Source: Bacteroidaceae bacterium (GTDB lineage: Bacteria; Bacteroidota; Bacteroidia; Bacteroidales; Bacteroidaceae). From it: DNA of 64,000 nt. The notes below the pieces were generated by a model that saw only the letters and a list, made by a program, of their open reading frames with translations, was not told where the DNA came from and made no database searches. Made by a program: the position numbers and the translations under genes. How positions within the stretch are numbered: the stretch's first letter is position 1; every line of letters begins with the position of its first letter. The stretch lies in the NCBI GenBank assembly GCA_017442185.1, contig JAFSAT010000025.1:102081-166080 (forward strand). The letters run 5' to 3'. Positions 9,213 through 18,388 of this stretch are shown here, piece by piece.

Positions 9213-10226
9213 ATGAAACAGTTAAAATTATTTACAATTGCCGCCGTTGCACTATTGTGCTCATGCGGCCCCAAAGAGAGCGAGACTGCAACAACTGCGC
9301 ACGAAGCCGACCTTCCTAAAGTGAAGGTTGCAAAAGTTACGGTAGAAGAGGTTGCACAGATAGGCAATTACACAACAACCGTAGAGGCTGAGGTTAAGAA
9401 CAATATCATCCCCAATTCACCCCTGCGTATCGACAAAATACTTGTAGAGGTTGGTGATAACGTTAAAAAAGGTCAAAAACTTGTAGAGCTTGATGCCAGC
9501 AATCTTGAGCAGCTACGCCTTCAGGTAGAGAATCAGCGTGTGGAATTTAACCGCGTAGCAGAGCTATACAAAGTGGGAGGCTCATCAACAGCCGAGTATG
9601 ACAATGCAAAAACCGCACTCGAGGTAAACGAAAAAGCCCTAAAGAATCGTTTGGAAAATACCGTGCTTGTAAGTCCCATAGACGGAGTGGTGTCGGCAAG
9701 AAATTATGACAACGGCGATATGTATGGCGGAAACCCCATTTTGGTGGTGGAACAGATTACTCCTGTTAAGATGAAGGTTAATATAAGCGAAGCAAACTTC
9801 ACCAAAGTACACAAAGGCGACGATGTAGAGCTTACATTTGCTACCTACGGTGACGAGGTTTTCAAAGGCAAGGTGAACATTGTATATCCTACCATCGACC
9901 CTGCCACACACACATTCCCCGTAGAGATAACCTTAGCCAACAACAACCGCAAAGTGCGTCCCGGAATGTTCGGACATGCAGTAGTGAACTTCGGAGCAGT
10001 TTTGCATGTAGTAGTTCCCGATGTTGCAGTTGTTAAACAATCAGGCAGTGGCGACTATTATGTGTATACCATAGAAAATGGAAAAGCTGTGATGAATAAA
10101 GTGCAATTGGGTCGTCGCATGGGTGACAAATATGAAATTGTCTCGGGTCTTGAAAACAACCAAGAGGTTGTTATTGCCGGACAGACAAACCTGCCCAACG
10201 GTGCCGAAGTAGAGGTAATAAAGTAA
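9213..10226 (+). CDS. RND efflux periplasmic adaptor (membrane fusion lipoprotein)
   Basis: A lipoprotein of 337 aa (signal peptide ending LLCSC) of the HlyD/AcrA group. It contains the split biotinyl-lipoyl domain (LRIDKILVEVGDNVKKGQKLVELD near 65-90, resumed by VLVSPIDGVVSARNYDNGDMY near 150), a beta-barrel part, and a membrane-proximal domain ending with NNQEVVIAGQTNLPNGAEV. It would connect the inner membrane pump at 10253 with the TolC channel at 7872. The helical hairpin is short. Substrate unknown. Confidence 0.93.
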   Translation: MKQLKLFTIAAVALLCSCGPKESETATTAHEADLPKVKVAKVTVEEVAQIGNYTTTVEAEVKNNIIPNSPLRIDKILVEVGDNVKKGQKLVELDASNLEQLRLQVENQRVEFNRVAELYKVGGSSTAEYDNAKTALEVNEKALKNRLENTVLVSPIDGVVSARNYDNGDMYGGNPILVVEQITPVKMKVNISEANFTKVHKGDDVELTFATYGDEVFKGKVNIVYPTIDPATHTFPVEITLANNNRKVRPGMFGHAVVNFGAVLHVVVPDVAVVKQSGSGDYYVYTIENGKAVMNKVQLGRRMGDKYEIVSGLENNQEVVIAGQTNLPNGAEVEVIK

Positions 10227-10252
10227 CACAACACCAATAAAAAAGAGACTAT

Positions 10253-13200
10253 ATGAGTTTATATGAGAGTTCAGTAAAAAGACCCATCATGACAACGCTC
10301 TGTTTTATGGCGATTGTCCTCTTCGGTGTCTTTTCGTTCAGCAAACTGCCTATCGACCTCATGCCCGACATTGAGACAAATACCATCATGGTGTTCACCT
10401 CCTATTCGGGTGCAAGTGCGTCGGATATTGAGAATAACGTTACACGCCCACTCGAGAATACATTAAATTCAGTGGAGCATCTCAAACACATAACCTCCGA
10501 TTCTCGTGAGAATATTTCGGTTGTTACTTTGGAATTTGAATTTGGTTACGATATTGACGACCTCACAAACGATGTGCGAGACAAATTGGATATGGTATCT
10601 TCGGCACTTCCCGAGGGCGTAAGCACCCCCATCATCTTCAAATTCTCGGCCGACATGATTCCTATCCTCATGCTCACTGTGAATGCAGAGGAGAGTATGC
10701 CTGCGTTGTATAAGATTTTGGACGACAACGTGGCAAACCCTCTTGCACGTATCGACGGAGTTGGTACGGTATCAATTGCCGGTGCCCCACAGCGTGAGAT
10801 AAATATTTATATGGATCCTGTGAAAATGGAGGCATATAATATTCCCATCGAAACCGTAAGCAATATAATAGCTTCTGAGAATCGCAATATCCCCGGTGGT
10901 AACTTCGATATCGGAAACAACACCTATGCCTTGCGTGTAGAGGGTGAGTTTGAATCTCCTCTGCAAATAATGGATCTTGTAGTGGGTACACACAATGGTG
11001 CCAACGTCTATCTGCGTGATATTGCCCGCATGGTCGACAGCACACAGGAGCGTGCACAAGAGGCTTATACCAATGGCAAACAAGGTGCCATGATTATTGT
11101 GCAAAAGCAGAGTGGCGGTAACTCGGTTGCAATTTCCGAGGCGGTGAAGGCCGAACTTCCAAAATTGCAGAAGCGTCTACCCTCGGACATAGAGATTAAT
11201 GTCCTTGTGGATACATCCGAAAATATTATTCTGACAGTGAACACACTTACAGAGACCATTCTCTATGCGCTTTTGTTCGTGCTTTTGGTGGTGTTCCTGT
11301 TCCTGGGACGCTGGAGGGCTACGGTCATCATCGGTATAACAATTCCATTCTCTCTTATAGCATCGTTTATCTATCTGTTTGCATCGGGCGGTTCTATTAA
11401 CATCATCTCGCTCTCGTGTTTGAGTATTGCAATTGGTAATGTGGTGGACGATGCCATTGTGGTGCTTGAGAATGTTACAACACACATCGAGCGTGGCTCA
11501 AGCCCTAAAGATGCTGCTGTTCATGGAACCAATGAGGTTGCCGTATCGGTTATAGCCTCTACACTCACCATGCTTGCGGTGTTCTTCCCGTTGACAATGG
11601 TAACAGGTATGGCCGGTGTGCTGTTTAAGCAGCTTGGATGGATGATGTGTATCATCATGATAGTATCTACTGTTGCTGCACTCTCGCTGACACCTATGAT
11701 GTGTGCCAAGATGCTCAAATTGCAAAAGAAACAGAGCCGATTCTTTAAGGTATTCTATACCCCCATAGGACGTGCCCTTGACAGGCTTGATGTGTGGTAC
11801 GAGAAACGTATCAATTGGGCGGTGCGTCACCGTTGGACTGTTCTTTCAGTCTGTGGATTGCTGTTCGTGGGCAGCATGGCGCTTGCACCCGGCCTTAAGA
11901 GTGAGTTCTTCCCCTCTAATGACAATGGTCGTGTAAGTGCAACCATCGAGATGCCGCTCGGTACACGTTTGGAGAGGTCTAAAGAGGTTGCTTCCAAACT
12001 TACAAGCATGTGGATGGAGCGTTATGGCAAGAATCTCGAGGCTTGTAACTATCGTGTGGGACAGGCCGACGAGGATAATGCCTTTGCTTCGATGAGCGAC
12101 AATGGTGCTCACCTTATAAACTTCAATATCAGTTTTGTTCCTGCAAGTGAGCGTGAAATAGGCCTTGAACAGATATGCGACGAAATGCGTGCCGATGTTA
12201 AACAGTTCCCCGAAATTGCCCGTAGCAATATTCAGCTTGGCGGTGGCGGTGGCGGCATGGGCGGTCAGAGCATGGCTACCTTTGAAATCTACGGTTACGA
12301 TTTTGAAACAACCGACCGCCTTGCAAAAACTCTTGCCGACTCGTTGCGTGCATGGAACAAGGTTACACAGGTGAATATAAGCCGTAGCGACTATCAGCCC
12401 GAGTATCAAGTGGAATTCGACCGCGAGAAACTTGCAATGCACGGCTTGAATCTGGCTACTGCGGCTACATACGTCCGCAACCGTTATAATGGTGCTCTTG
12501 CAACATACTATCGTGAGGATGGTGATGAGTATGATGTAAAGGTACGCTACGAACCCGAGAGCCGTACCAGCATAGAGGATATCGAGAATATCCTTGTTTA
12601 TACGAACAGCGGCAAGGCTGTGCGAATAAAGGAGCTGGGCAAAGTGGTACAGCGTGAAATGCCTCCTACAATTGAGCGCAAAGACCGTGAACGTATAGTC
12701 ACCGTTGATGCCGTGCTTGCAGCCGGAACAGTGCTCAGCGAAGGTGTCGAGTATGGCAACAGAATAATCGACAAGATGGAAATTCCTACCGGTATTGCCA
12801 TACAGGTGGCAGGTTCATACGAGGATCAACAGGATTCGAACCGCGACCTCGGAACATTGGGTATCATAATAATTCTTTTGGTATTCATCGTGATGGCCTC
12901 GCAGTTTGAATCTCTCACATATCCCTTTATCATTATACTTTCGGTGCCCTTTGCATTCTGTGGTGTGATTCTCGCATTGCTGCTCACAAATACCACCCTG
13001 AGTGTGATGTCTATGCTTGGAGGTATCATGCTTATCGGTATTGTGGTGAAGAATGGTATTGTGCTCATCGACTATACCATGCTGTTGCGCGAGCGTGGAT
13101 TGGGAATTATTCAAGCTTCGATACGTGCGGGTCGCAGCCGTCTGCGTCCGGTGCTTATGACTACTTTGACAACAATCTTGGGTATGGTGCCTATGGCTGT

Positions 13201-13426
13201 CAGTCAGGGCGATGGTGCCGAGATGTGGCGTCCGCTGGGTGTATCGGTTATCGGCGGTCTTACAATATCTACCATAATGACGCTTATATATGTCCCCACA
13301 ATGTACTGTGTGTTCGGTGGAAACGGTGTTAAACGTCGTCGCAAATTGTTAAAGAAGCAACGTGCACTTTCTGAATATTGGAAAGAGAATAAGAAAGAGG
13401 AGATGCTTATCTCTGCAAAGAAGTAA
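10253..13426 (+). CDS. RND-family efflux pump, inner membrane subunit (HAE1/AcrB type)
   Basis: 1057 aa with the AcrB plan: one TM helix at the N-terminus, a large periplasmic loop, TM2-6, a second loop and TM8-12. The proton-relay pair Asp399-Asp400 is present in GNVVDDAIVVLENV, which groups it with the drug-type (HAE) pumps rather than CzcA metal pumps. A Gly-rich stretch (GGGGGGMGG) lies at residues 663-671 in the second periplasmic loop. Proton-driven export of hydrophobic compounds is expected; the actual substrate cannot be read. Gap to the adaptor gene is 26 bp and to the PII-like gene 19 bp. Confidence 0.95.
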   Translation: MSLYESSVKRPIMTTLCFMAIVLFGVFSFSKLPIDLMPDIETNTIMVFTSYSGASASDIENNVTRPLENTLNSVEHLKHITSDSRENISVVTLEFEFGYDIDDLTNDVRDKLDMVSSALPEGVSTPIIFKFSADMIPILMLTVNAEESMPALYKILDDNVANPLARIDGVGTVSIAGAPQREINIYMDPVKMEAYNIPIETVSNIIASENRNIPGGNFDIGNNTYALRVEGEFESPLQIMDLVVGTHNGANVYLRDIARMVDSTQERAQEAYTNGKQGAMIIVQKQSGGNSVAISEAVKAELPKLQKRLPSDIEINVLVDTSENIILTVNTLTETILYALLFVLLVVFLFLGRWRATVIIGITIPFSLIASFIYLFASGGSINIISLSCLSIAIGNVVDDAIVVLENVTTHIERGSSPKDAAVHGTNEVAVSVIASTLTMLAVFFPLTMVTGMAGVLFKQLGWMMCIIMIVSTVAALSLTPMMCAKMLKLQKKQSRFFKVFYTPIGRALDRLDVWYEKRINWAVRHRWTVLSVCGLLFVGSMALAPGLKSEFFPSNDNGRVSATIEMPLGTRLERSKEVASKLTSMWMERYGKNLEACNYRVGQADEDNAFASMSDNGAHLINFNISFVPASEREIGLEQICDEMRADVKQFPEIARSNIQLGGGGGGMGGQSMATFEIYGYDFETTDRLAKTLADSLRAWNKVTQVNISRSDYQPEYQVEFDREKLAMHGLNLATAATYVRNRYNGALATYYREDGDEYDVKVRYEPESRTSIEDIENILVYTNSGKAVRIKELGKVVQREMPPTIERKDRERIVTVDAVLAAGTVLSEGVEYGNRIIDKMEIPTGIAIQVAGSYEDQQDSNRDLGTLGIIIILLVFIVMASQFESLTYPFIIILSVPFAFCGVILALLLTNTTLSVMSMLGGIMLIGIVVKNGIVLIDYTMLLRERGLGIIQASIRAGRSRLRPVLMTTLTTILGMVPMAVSQGDGAEMWRPLGVSVIGGLTISTIMTLIYVPTMYCVFGGNGVKRRRKLLKKQRALSEYWKENKKEEMLISAKK

Positions 13427-13445
13427 AAAATAAATTATAAGAATA

Positions 13446-13739
13446 ATGAAAAGTATATTTATAACTTTCGACCAGTCTAACAAAGATGCCGTATTGGCTC
13501 TGCTCGACCGCTATAATTGCCGTGGATATACATTTTTTGAGCAGGTGCAGGGGCGTGGCAGCAAAACCGGCGACCCGCATCATGGCTCGCACGCATGGCC
13601 ATCAATGAACTCGGCTATCATCACTATCGTAAGTGATGATAAAGTGTCGGTGTTGCTCGAAAAATTGAAAGAATTGGACGAGGAATTCGAACTGTTGGGT
13701 TTGCGAGCATTTGTGTGGAACATAGAGCAGTGTTATTGA
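13446..13739 (+). CDS. Small PII-like protein, last gene of the RND operon
   Basis: 97 aa, cytoplasmic, with the alternating beta-alpha-beta pattern of the PII/GlnB-like ferredoxin fold: an opening IFITFDQSNKDAVLALLD, a central loop and a closing SVLLEKLKELDEEFELLGLRAF. The loop where PII proteins carry the T-loop holds a His-rich run DPHHGSHAW. It lacks the PII uridylylation signature. Small PII-like proteins are found next to transporters in several bacteria, where they bind nucleotides or metals. Its place directly behind the pump and before a strong terminator suggests it modulates or senses pump function; that is inference. Confidence 0.7.
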   Translation: MKSIFITFDQSNKDAVLALLDRYNCRGYTFFEQVQGRGSKTGDPHHGSHAWPSMNSAIITIVSDDKVSVLLEKLKELDEEFELLGLRAFVWNIEQCY

Positions 13740-13762
13740 TTGCTTAAAAAATCCTTTATACA

Positions 13763-13801
13763 CATTAATGGGTTGTGCCTTTTTGGCACAACCCATTAAT
13801 G
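13763..13801 (+). terminator. Terminator hairpin of the RND operon
   Basis: A perfect 17-bp inverted repeat (CATTAATGGGTTGTGCC and its complement) closes on a TTTTT loop, 24 bp after the PII-like stop codon. No long T run follows directly, but the region downstream is T-rich. Confidence 0.8.
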
Positions 13802-13828
13802 TATGTTTGTCATAATTCTTTTTATTCT

Positions 13829-13860
13829 CTTGTAAAAATCATAAAGGTTGATTATTTTTG
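13829..13860 (+). promoter_or_regulatory. Promoter of the structured RNA / AlkD transcript
   Basis: CTTG at 13829-13832 and TATTTTTG at 13853-13860, separated by 20 bp, match the Bacteroidetes promoter consensus at all but one position. The predicted start at about 13864-13867 coincides with the first base of the long stem of the RNA that follows. Confidence 0.75.
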
Positions 13861-13864
13861 CGTC

Positions 13865-13960
13865 AGAGGGTTGTCACGAGCAGAAAACTAATCGGCAGCT
13901 GCCGGCTGCAGTCTTACTGTAAGAACTGATTGTGGTGTTGCCGTCCACAGGCAGCCCTCT
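13865..13960 (+). ncRNA. Putative structured RNA or leader element (unassigned)
   Basis: A closing stem pairs AGAGGGTTGTC (13865-13875) with GGCAGCCCTCT (13950-13960) over 11 bp with two G-U pairs. Inside are smaller hairpins: GCAGC/GCTGC in the left half, TCTTA/TAAGA in the middle, and TGTGG/CCACA near the right. A consensus promoter ends four bases before the stem, and the ATG of the AlkD-like gene is 21 nt after it. It can be a free small RNA or the folded leader of the AlkD gene. I do not recognise the SRP core, the RNase P core, tmRNA features, or a known riboswitch core. No U-rich terminator follows the stem, which favours a leader. Confidence 0.55.
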
Positions 13961-13981
13961 TATTTAGAAACAGCTTCTTTC

Positions 13982-14746
13982 ATGATAGAGAATATTCTTG
14001 AACCATTGGTATGTGGCAGATTTCTCACCGAAGAGAAATATCGCGAGGGGCATCTGCGTATTTTGAATGTGCTTCCTGCTCGCAGAGTGATGGGGCTTCA
14101 TGTTCCCGAGATGAAGAGTGTGGCCAAAAAACTTTCTCATTCTGCCGAGGAGTATATCGAGCGCTTTGTGACAGCTCCTCGGCATACGCTTTTCTATGAG
14201 GAGATGGTTGTGTGGGGTTATCTCATTAATATGTGCAACTGTACCTTGGAACAACGTTTTAATCATTTGCACAGTTATGTTCCGGTGCTTGATAATTGGG
14301 CTGTATGCGATTCTTATTGTGCTCATGCAAAATGGATGGCAAAGGTTGACAGAGGAATACTGTGGAGCTTTCTCGCGCCCTATTTTGATTCTTTGCGCGA
14401 ATTTGAGGTGCGCTTTGGTATTGTGGCTTCTATGTGCTATATGCTTGAAGAGGAGTGGCTCAATGTTGTGTTTGAGAGGATTGATTCTGTTGATTTTGAG
14501 CGTATAACATCGGAATATCATACAGTGAAGCGGCGTCCCGATAGGGTGCAGACGGGAGCTGTGCAGGGCGCGTCACCCTATTATGTGCGCATGGCTGTTG
14601 CATGGCTCTTGGCAACGGCGCTTGCAAAGTTTCCCGAACAGACGAGGGCTTTTGTTGCTGCTTCTTCTTTACCCGATGATGTTATCAGGCTGTATGTGCG
14701 AAAAGCTCGTGAGTCTTTTCGCACTCGCAACGTTGCCCCTTTGTGA
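13982..14746 (+). CDS. AlkD-like DNA alkylation repair protein
   Basis: 254 aa, all-helical, matching the HEAT-like DNA alkylation repair family: the N-terminal VMGLHVPEMKSVAKKL segment, central LDNWAVCDSYC with the conserved W..CD pair, and C-terminal YYVRMAVAWLLATALAKFP. Family members (AlkC/AlkD) excise N3- and N7-alkylated purines using a Trp/Asp site; the motif NWAVCD is the likely catalytic face. The gene is transcribed with or directly behind the structured RNA at 13865-13960, and it ends in a terminator shared with pfkA. Confidence 0.88.
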   Translation: MIENILEPLVCGRFLTEEKYREGHLRILNVLPARRVMGLHVPEMKSVAKKLSHSAEEYIERFVTAPRHTLFYEEMVVWGYLINMCNCTLEQRFNHLHSYVPVLDNWAVCDSYCAHAKWMAKVDRGILWSFLAPYFDSLREFEVRFGIVASMCYMLEEEWLNVVFERIDSVDFERITSEYHTVKRRPDRVQTGAVQGASPYYVRMAVAWLLATALAKFPEQTRAFVAASSLPDDVIRLYVRKARESFRTRNVAPL

Positions 14747-14758
14747 CGTTGTTGCCTG

Positions 14759-14809
14759 AAAACAAGCGCAGCTGCTTTGCTTTTTGTTGCATGCAGCTGC
14801 GCTTGTTTT
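14759..14809. terminator. Bidirectional terminator between AlkD and pfkA
   Basis: A perfect 17-bp inverted repeat (AAAACAAGCGCAGCTGC and its complement) with a 17-nt loop. A and T runs on both sides allow it to act on the converging AlkD (+) and pfkA (-) transcripts. Confidence 0.85.
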
Positions 14810-14827
14810 ATGTATGTATATGTTGTG

Positions 14828-15814
14828 TCAGGATGCAAGAATCTCTTGTGCGCGAACTGCGTCGCGGTCGAGGGGCTTGTCGTCTTTTATTGCTTTGGTG
14901 AAGGGAATATATACTACTTCGTTGTTGCGGCTTCCTATCATCACATTGCGCTGTCCTTCGAGAAGGGCGTCTATGGCGGCAACACCCAATCGGCTGGCCA
15001 GGATGCGGTCGTTGGCTGTGGGGCTTCCTCCGCGTTGCTGATAGCCGAGAATAGAGACGCGCACATCGAGCTCGGGGAAGCGCTCACGCATTCCTTCGGC
15101 AACCTCCATGATGTTGTAATCTTTTTCGCGACCTTCGGCAAATAGTACTATGCTGCTGCTCTTTGTACGACGCAGACCATTGGCGATGAATTTGTTTATT
15201 GTTTCAAATTCGGGGTCAATCTCGGGCAGAACGCAAGCCTCTGCGCCTGTTGCGATGGTGCCGTTGAGGGCGAGGAATCCTGCGTCGCGTCCCATTACTT
15301 CTACAATGAAGAGACGCTCGTGTGATGATGCGGTGTCGCGTATCTTGTCGACGCACTCCATTATGGTGTTCAGGGCTGTGTCGTAGCCTATGGTTGTGTC
15401 GGTTCCGTAAAGGTCGTTGTCTATTGTGCCCGGGAGTGCGATGCAGGGGATATCATACTCCTTGGCAAGGTTGTATGCGCCTGTGATGGAGCCGTCGCCG
15501 CCTATAACCACTAAGGCATCTATGCCCTCTTGTTGCAGGCGCTCATAGGCCTTGGCACGTCCTTCTTCGGTTTTAAACTCATCGCAACGGCTTGTCTTTA
15601 ATATTGTGCCGCCACGTTGTATGATGTTGCTGACGTCTTCGGTTCTGAACTCTTTTATCTCGCCTGTCATCAGGCCTTTATAGCCGCGATAGATTCCTTT
15701 CACTTTGATTCCGTGATAGATACATGCGCGTGTGACGGCGCGTATCGCTGCATTCATGCCGGGTGCATCGCCGCCCGATGTGAGCACGCCGACGCAGTTG
15801 ATTCTGTTCTTCAT
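14828..15814 (-). CDS. pfkA: ATP-dependent 6-phosphofructokinase
   Basis: 328 aa, full length for the bacterial PfkA family. It phosphorylates fructose 6-phosphate in glycolysis. Signatures: N-terminal [13 protein letters not shown], the ATP-binding GGDGSITGA (a Gly at this position marks ATP rather than PPi use), and the active site [12 protein letters not shown] with the catalytic Asp. It is the last gene of the porQ-cmk-ispH-pfkA run, 13 bp after ispH. Confidence 0.97.
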   Translation of the reverse strand: MKNRINCVGVLTSGGDAPGMNAAIRAVTRACIYHGIKVKGIYRGYKGLMTGEIKEFRTEDVSNIIQRGGTILKTSRCDEFKTEEGRAKAYERLQQEGIDALVVIGGDGSITGAYNLAKEYDIPCIALPGTIDNDLYGTDTTIGYDTALNTIMECVDKIRDTASSHERLFIVEVMGRDAGFLALNGTIATGAEACVLPEIDPEFETINKFIANGLRRTKSSSIVLFAEGREKDYNIMEVAEGMRERFPELDVRVSILGYQQRGGSPTANDRILASRLGVAAIDALLEGQRNVMIGSRNNEVVYIPFTKAIKDDKPLDRDAVRAQEILAS

Positions 15815-15827
15815 TTTTTTTGTTTTT

Positions 15828-16700
15828 TTATGGTTGTTCTTTGTATTTCAGTATTGTTTGTCTGCACTCTTCCATAAGCCATTTTGGGGTAGAGGTGGCT
15901 CCGCATATTCCGATAGTCTCTACGTTGTCGGTCAGTGTGAGGTCTATCTCTTGCGGGCCCTCTATCTGGTAGGAGGCAGGATTTATGCTGTGACATTCAT
16001 CGAAGAGTATTTTACCGTTTGAACTTTTGCGTCCGCACACGAAAAATATCAATTGATGGCTGTTTGCAAATTCCCGTATGCTGCTCATGCGGTTGGCCAC
16101 ACGGCGGCATACTGTGTCGAAATGTTCTATTTTGCATCCTTTGTCGATGCGATCGTTTATGGCTTTTATTATCTGTTTGTAGCCGTCGAGTGATTTTGTT
16201 GTTTGTGAGTAGATGTATGTGTTTTTGTCGGTTGCTGTTTTCTCAATTTGTGAGGGGTCTTCCACTACTATGGCTTCTCCGCATGTTTGCCCTACAAGAC
16301 CTAACACCTCGGCGTGTCCTGCCTGTCCGTGAATTATTATTTGTCTGTTCTCATGTGCGCTCTCTTGCCACTTCTTTTTTATGCGTTGCTGCAGCTTTAA
16401 CACTACGGGGCATGTGGCGTCTATAAGGTGTAGGTTGTTGCGACGTGCGATGTTGTATGTTTCGGGCGGTTCGCCATGAGCTCTAAGTAACACTTTGGCA
16501 TTGTGCAGTTTGCCGAATGTCTCGTGGTCTATTGTTATAAGTCCCATGCGTTTAAGGCGTTCACACTCTTTGCCGTTGTGTACTATGTCGCCAAGGCAAT
16601 AAAGGGGCTCGCCTTTGGCAAGCTCTTCTTCGGCTTTTTCTATAGCTGTTGTCACGCCGAAGCAGAATCCCGATAGTTCGTCTATTTCTATCTTTAGCAT
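15828..16700 (-). CDS. ispH: 4-hydroxy-3-methylbut-2-enyl diphosphate reductase
   Basis: A 290-aa iron-sulfur enzyme that makes IPP and DMAPP in the last step of the MEP isoprenoid pathway. The three cluster-binding cysteines lie in GFCFGV, DATCPVV and DTVCRR, with the usual GATSTP near the end. I placed the start at 16700 (MLKIEID): it overlaps the cmk stop by 7 bp (ATGCTAA), a common coupling arrangement, and matches family length. A longer frame to 16736 exists but runs deep into cmk. Together with the prenyl synthase at 19558 it supplies isoprenoids. Confidence 0.96.
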   Translation of the reverse strand: MLKIEIDELSGFCFGVTTAIEKAEEELAKGEPLYCLGDIVHNGKECERLKRMGLITIDHETFGKLHNAKVLLRAHGEPPETYNIARRNNLHLIDATCPVVLKLQQRIKKKWQESAHENRQIIIHGQAGHAEVLGLVGQTCGEAIVVEDPSQIEKTATDKNTYIYSQTTKSLDGYKQIIKAINDRIDKGCKIEHFDTVCRRVANRMSSIREFANSHQLIFFVCGRKSSNGKILFDECHSINPASYQIEGPQEIDLTLTDNVETIGICGATSTPKWLMEECRQTILKYKEQP

Positions 16701-17386
16701 TTTTTGGATATTCTGTTGAATTGCTCCATGAGCCATGCTTTTTGTTCTTCGCGCGTCATGTTGCTGTTGTCGAGCAGCAGAGCATCGTCGGCTTTGCGCA
16801 GAGGGCTTACTTCGCGTGTTTGATCTATGTGGTCGCGTTCTTGAACATTGTGGAGTATCTCGTTGTAGTCGGCATTTTCGCCGCGGGCTGTCATTTCGTC
16901 GTAGCGGCGTTGTGCGCGTACCTCGGCCGATGCTGTCACAAATACCTTCATCTCGGCATCGGGAAATACTGTGGTGCCGATGTCGCGTCCGTCCATTACT
17001 ATGCCTTTGGCCTTTCCCATTTCGCGCTGACGGTCAATAAGCCCGGTGCGTACAAAATCGAGCGCTGCCACAAGGCTCACTATACGTGATACTTGCAATG
17101 AGCGAATCTCTTTTTCTACATTGCGTCCGTTCAATAGGGTGACAGAGGCTTTCGTCACAGGGTCAGCTTCAAAGGTTATGTTAATGTCACTCATTCTGTT
17201 ACGGAGCTTTTCTGTGTCTATTGATTGGCCGTTGACAAGACCCTCCTCGATACAGAAAAGTGCCACTGCGCGATACATGGCTCCGCTGTCGAAGTAGAGG
17301 TATCCTATGTTGCGTGCAAGCGATTTTGCCATTGTGCTTTTACCGCATGACGATAATCCGTCAATTGCAATTACTATTTTTCCCAT
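16694..17386 (-). CDS. cmk: Cytidylate kinase
   Basis: 230 aa, phosphorylates CMP and dCMP. The P-loop is GLSSCGKST (usual form GPAGAGKST), followed by [13 protein letters not shown] and the [12 protein letters not shown] segment that binds CMP, and a C-terminal lid with [13 protein letters not shown]. Length is normal. It lies 30 bp after porQ and overlaps ispH by 7 bp. The porQ-cmk-ispH neighbourhood also occurs, as far as I recall, in other Bacteroidales. Confidence 0.96.
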   Translation of the reverse strand: MGKIVIAIDGLSSCGKSTMAKSLARNIGYLYFDSGAMYRAVALFCIEEGLVNGQSIDTEKLRNRMSDINITFEADPVTKASVTLLNGRNVEKEIRSLQVSRIVSLVAALDFVRTGLIDRQREMGKAKGIVMDGRDIGTTVFPDAEMKVFVTASAEVRAQRRYDEMTARGENADYNEILHNVQERDHIDQTREVSPLRKADDALLLDNSNMTREEQKAWLMEQFNRISKKC

Positions 17387-17416
17387 GTTCTATATTATTT
17401 TATAGTTTGTATTCAA

Positions 17417-18388
17417 TTAAAGTGTATATGATACATTAAACAGAAGCGACGATGAGGAGATGTGAAGTTTGCTGTATGAGACTCCTAATTTTATCTTCTT
17501 CAGTGTAAGCCCGGCTCCGGCTGTAAGGCCGTCCCATTTGGTTCCCTCGGATGATAGTTCCTCGGCCATACGGAAATTGTAACCTATGGATGCGTAGAAA
17601 TTATTGCCTATAAGCAGGTCGGCGCCCAAAATTACATGTTTGAGCAGCATTTGTCCGAAGCTCTCTTCGCTGCTATCGGGATTGTAGAAATCGTCTTCAT
17701 CCCATTTGTGCAGATTTGTCAAAGTTAATGATATTCGCAACGGAGCATGTGCCAGACGCTTTGTGAATCCCATCTGAATGTCAAACGGAATATCCTCGCT
17801 TTTGTCGTCGAAGGCTTTTACCTGTCCGCCTAAATTGCGCAACACAAGGGAGGCCGAAAAATCACTCTCCTCGTTAAGATAGTTTATTCCCAAATCCACT
17901 CCAAGGGCTATCGAATGGAGACTCTCATATTTAGAGTATATGAATTTACCCGAAATGCCGCCACTCCAGCGGTCGCTTAACAGGTAGCTGTATATAACAG
18001 ACATTTCAATATCTTTGGCATTGAAACTTCCTGTGGGGGTGTTGTCGACGGTGTAGCCGTCAAAATCGCCATAGTCGACATACCGTGCCGATAGTGCAGC
18101 CGATGAGCGTGAGCCGAACATCATATTGAAAGCTGCTCCTGCCACTTTGCTATCGCTCATATATGTCATATATCCAAGATTGAGTGTGCGGTCTGAAACA
18201 TTTGATAGCAATGCCGGGTTATGCAGCGACAGGGTTATATCATCGTCGGGTAGCGAGATGTTGTTACCTCCTAATGCTGCGGCATGCGACGAGTAGGGCA
18301 ATCGCAGAAAATTAAATGCAGTGCTGCCATCCTGTGCCATAAGTGCAACAGGAGAGAGCAAGAGTAATGTAAGAAGTATATTTTTCAT
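17417..18388 (-). CDS. porQ: Type IX secretion system protein PorQ
   Basis: 323 aa with a signal peptide (MKNILLTLLLLSPVALMAQ); the start at 18388 is preferred over the upstream frame to 18424. The mature protein is a predicted outer membrane beta-barrel beginning with STAFNFLRLPYSSHAAALGG and HNPALLS, the hallmark of PorQ. In Porphyromonas gingivalis PorQ works with PorU, PorV and PorZ in the attachment complex that anchors type IX cargo to anionic lipopolysaccharide. Its presence implies that the organism has a type IX system, which fits the C-terminal tails on the secreted proteins at 51729-63683. First gene of a four-gene unit. Confidence 0.9.
   Translation of the reverse strand: MKNILLTLLLLSPVALMAQDGSTAFNFLRLPYSSHAAALGGNNISLPDDDITLSLHNPALLSNVSDRTLNLGYMTYMSDSKVAGAAFNMMFGSRSSAALSARYVDYGDFDGYTVDNTPTGSFNAKDIEMSVIYSYLLSDRWSGGISGKFIYSKYESLHSIALGVDLGINYLNEESDFSASLVLRNLGGQVKAFDDKSEDIPFDIQMGFTKRLAHAPLRISLTLTNLHKWDEDDFYNPDSSEESFGQMLLKHVILGADLLIGNNFYASIGYNFRMAEELSSEGTKWDGLTAGAGLTLKKIKLGVSYSKLHISSSSLLFNVSYTL

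Noticed and set aside
12241..12262. Gly-rich run in the RND pump as a frameshift or repeat error
   Set aside because: The frame is open and flanked by normal pump sequence; Gly loops occur in periplasmic loops of such pumps.
13865..13960. SRP RNA or 6S RNA
   Set aside because: The SRP GGAA tetraloop and AGCA core are absent, and the element is short for 6S with no visible large central bubble. Left unassigned.
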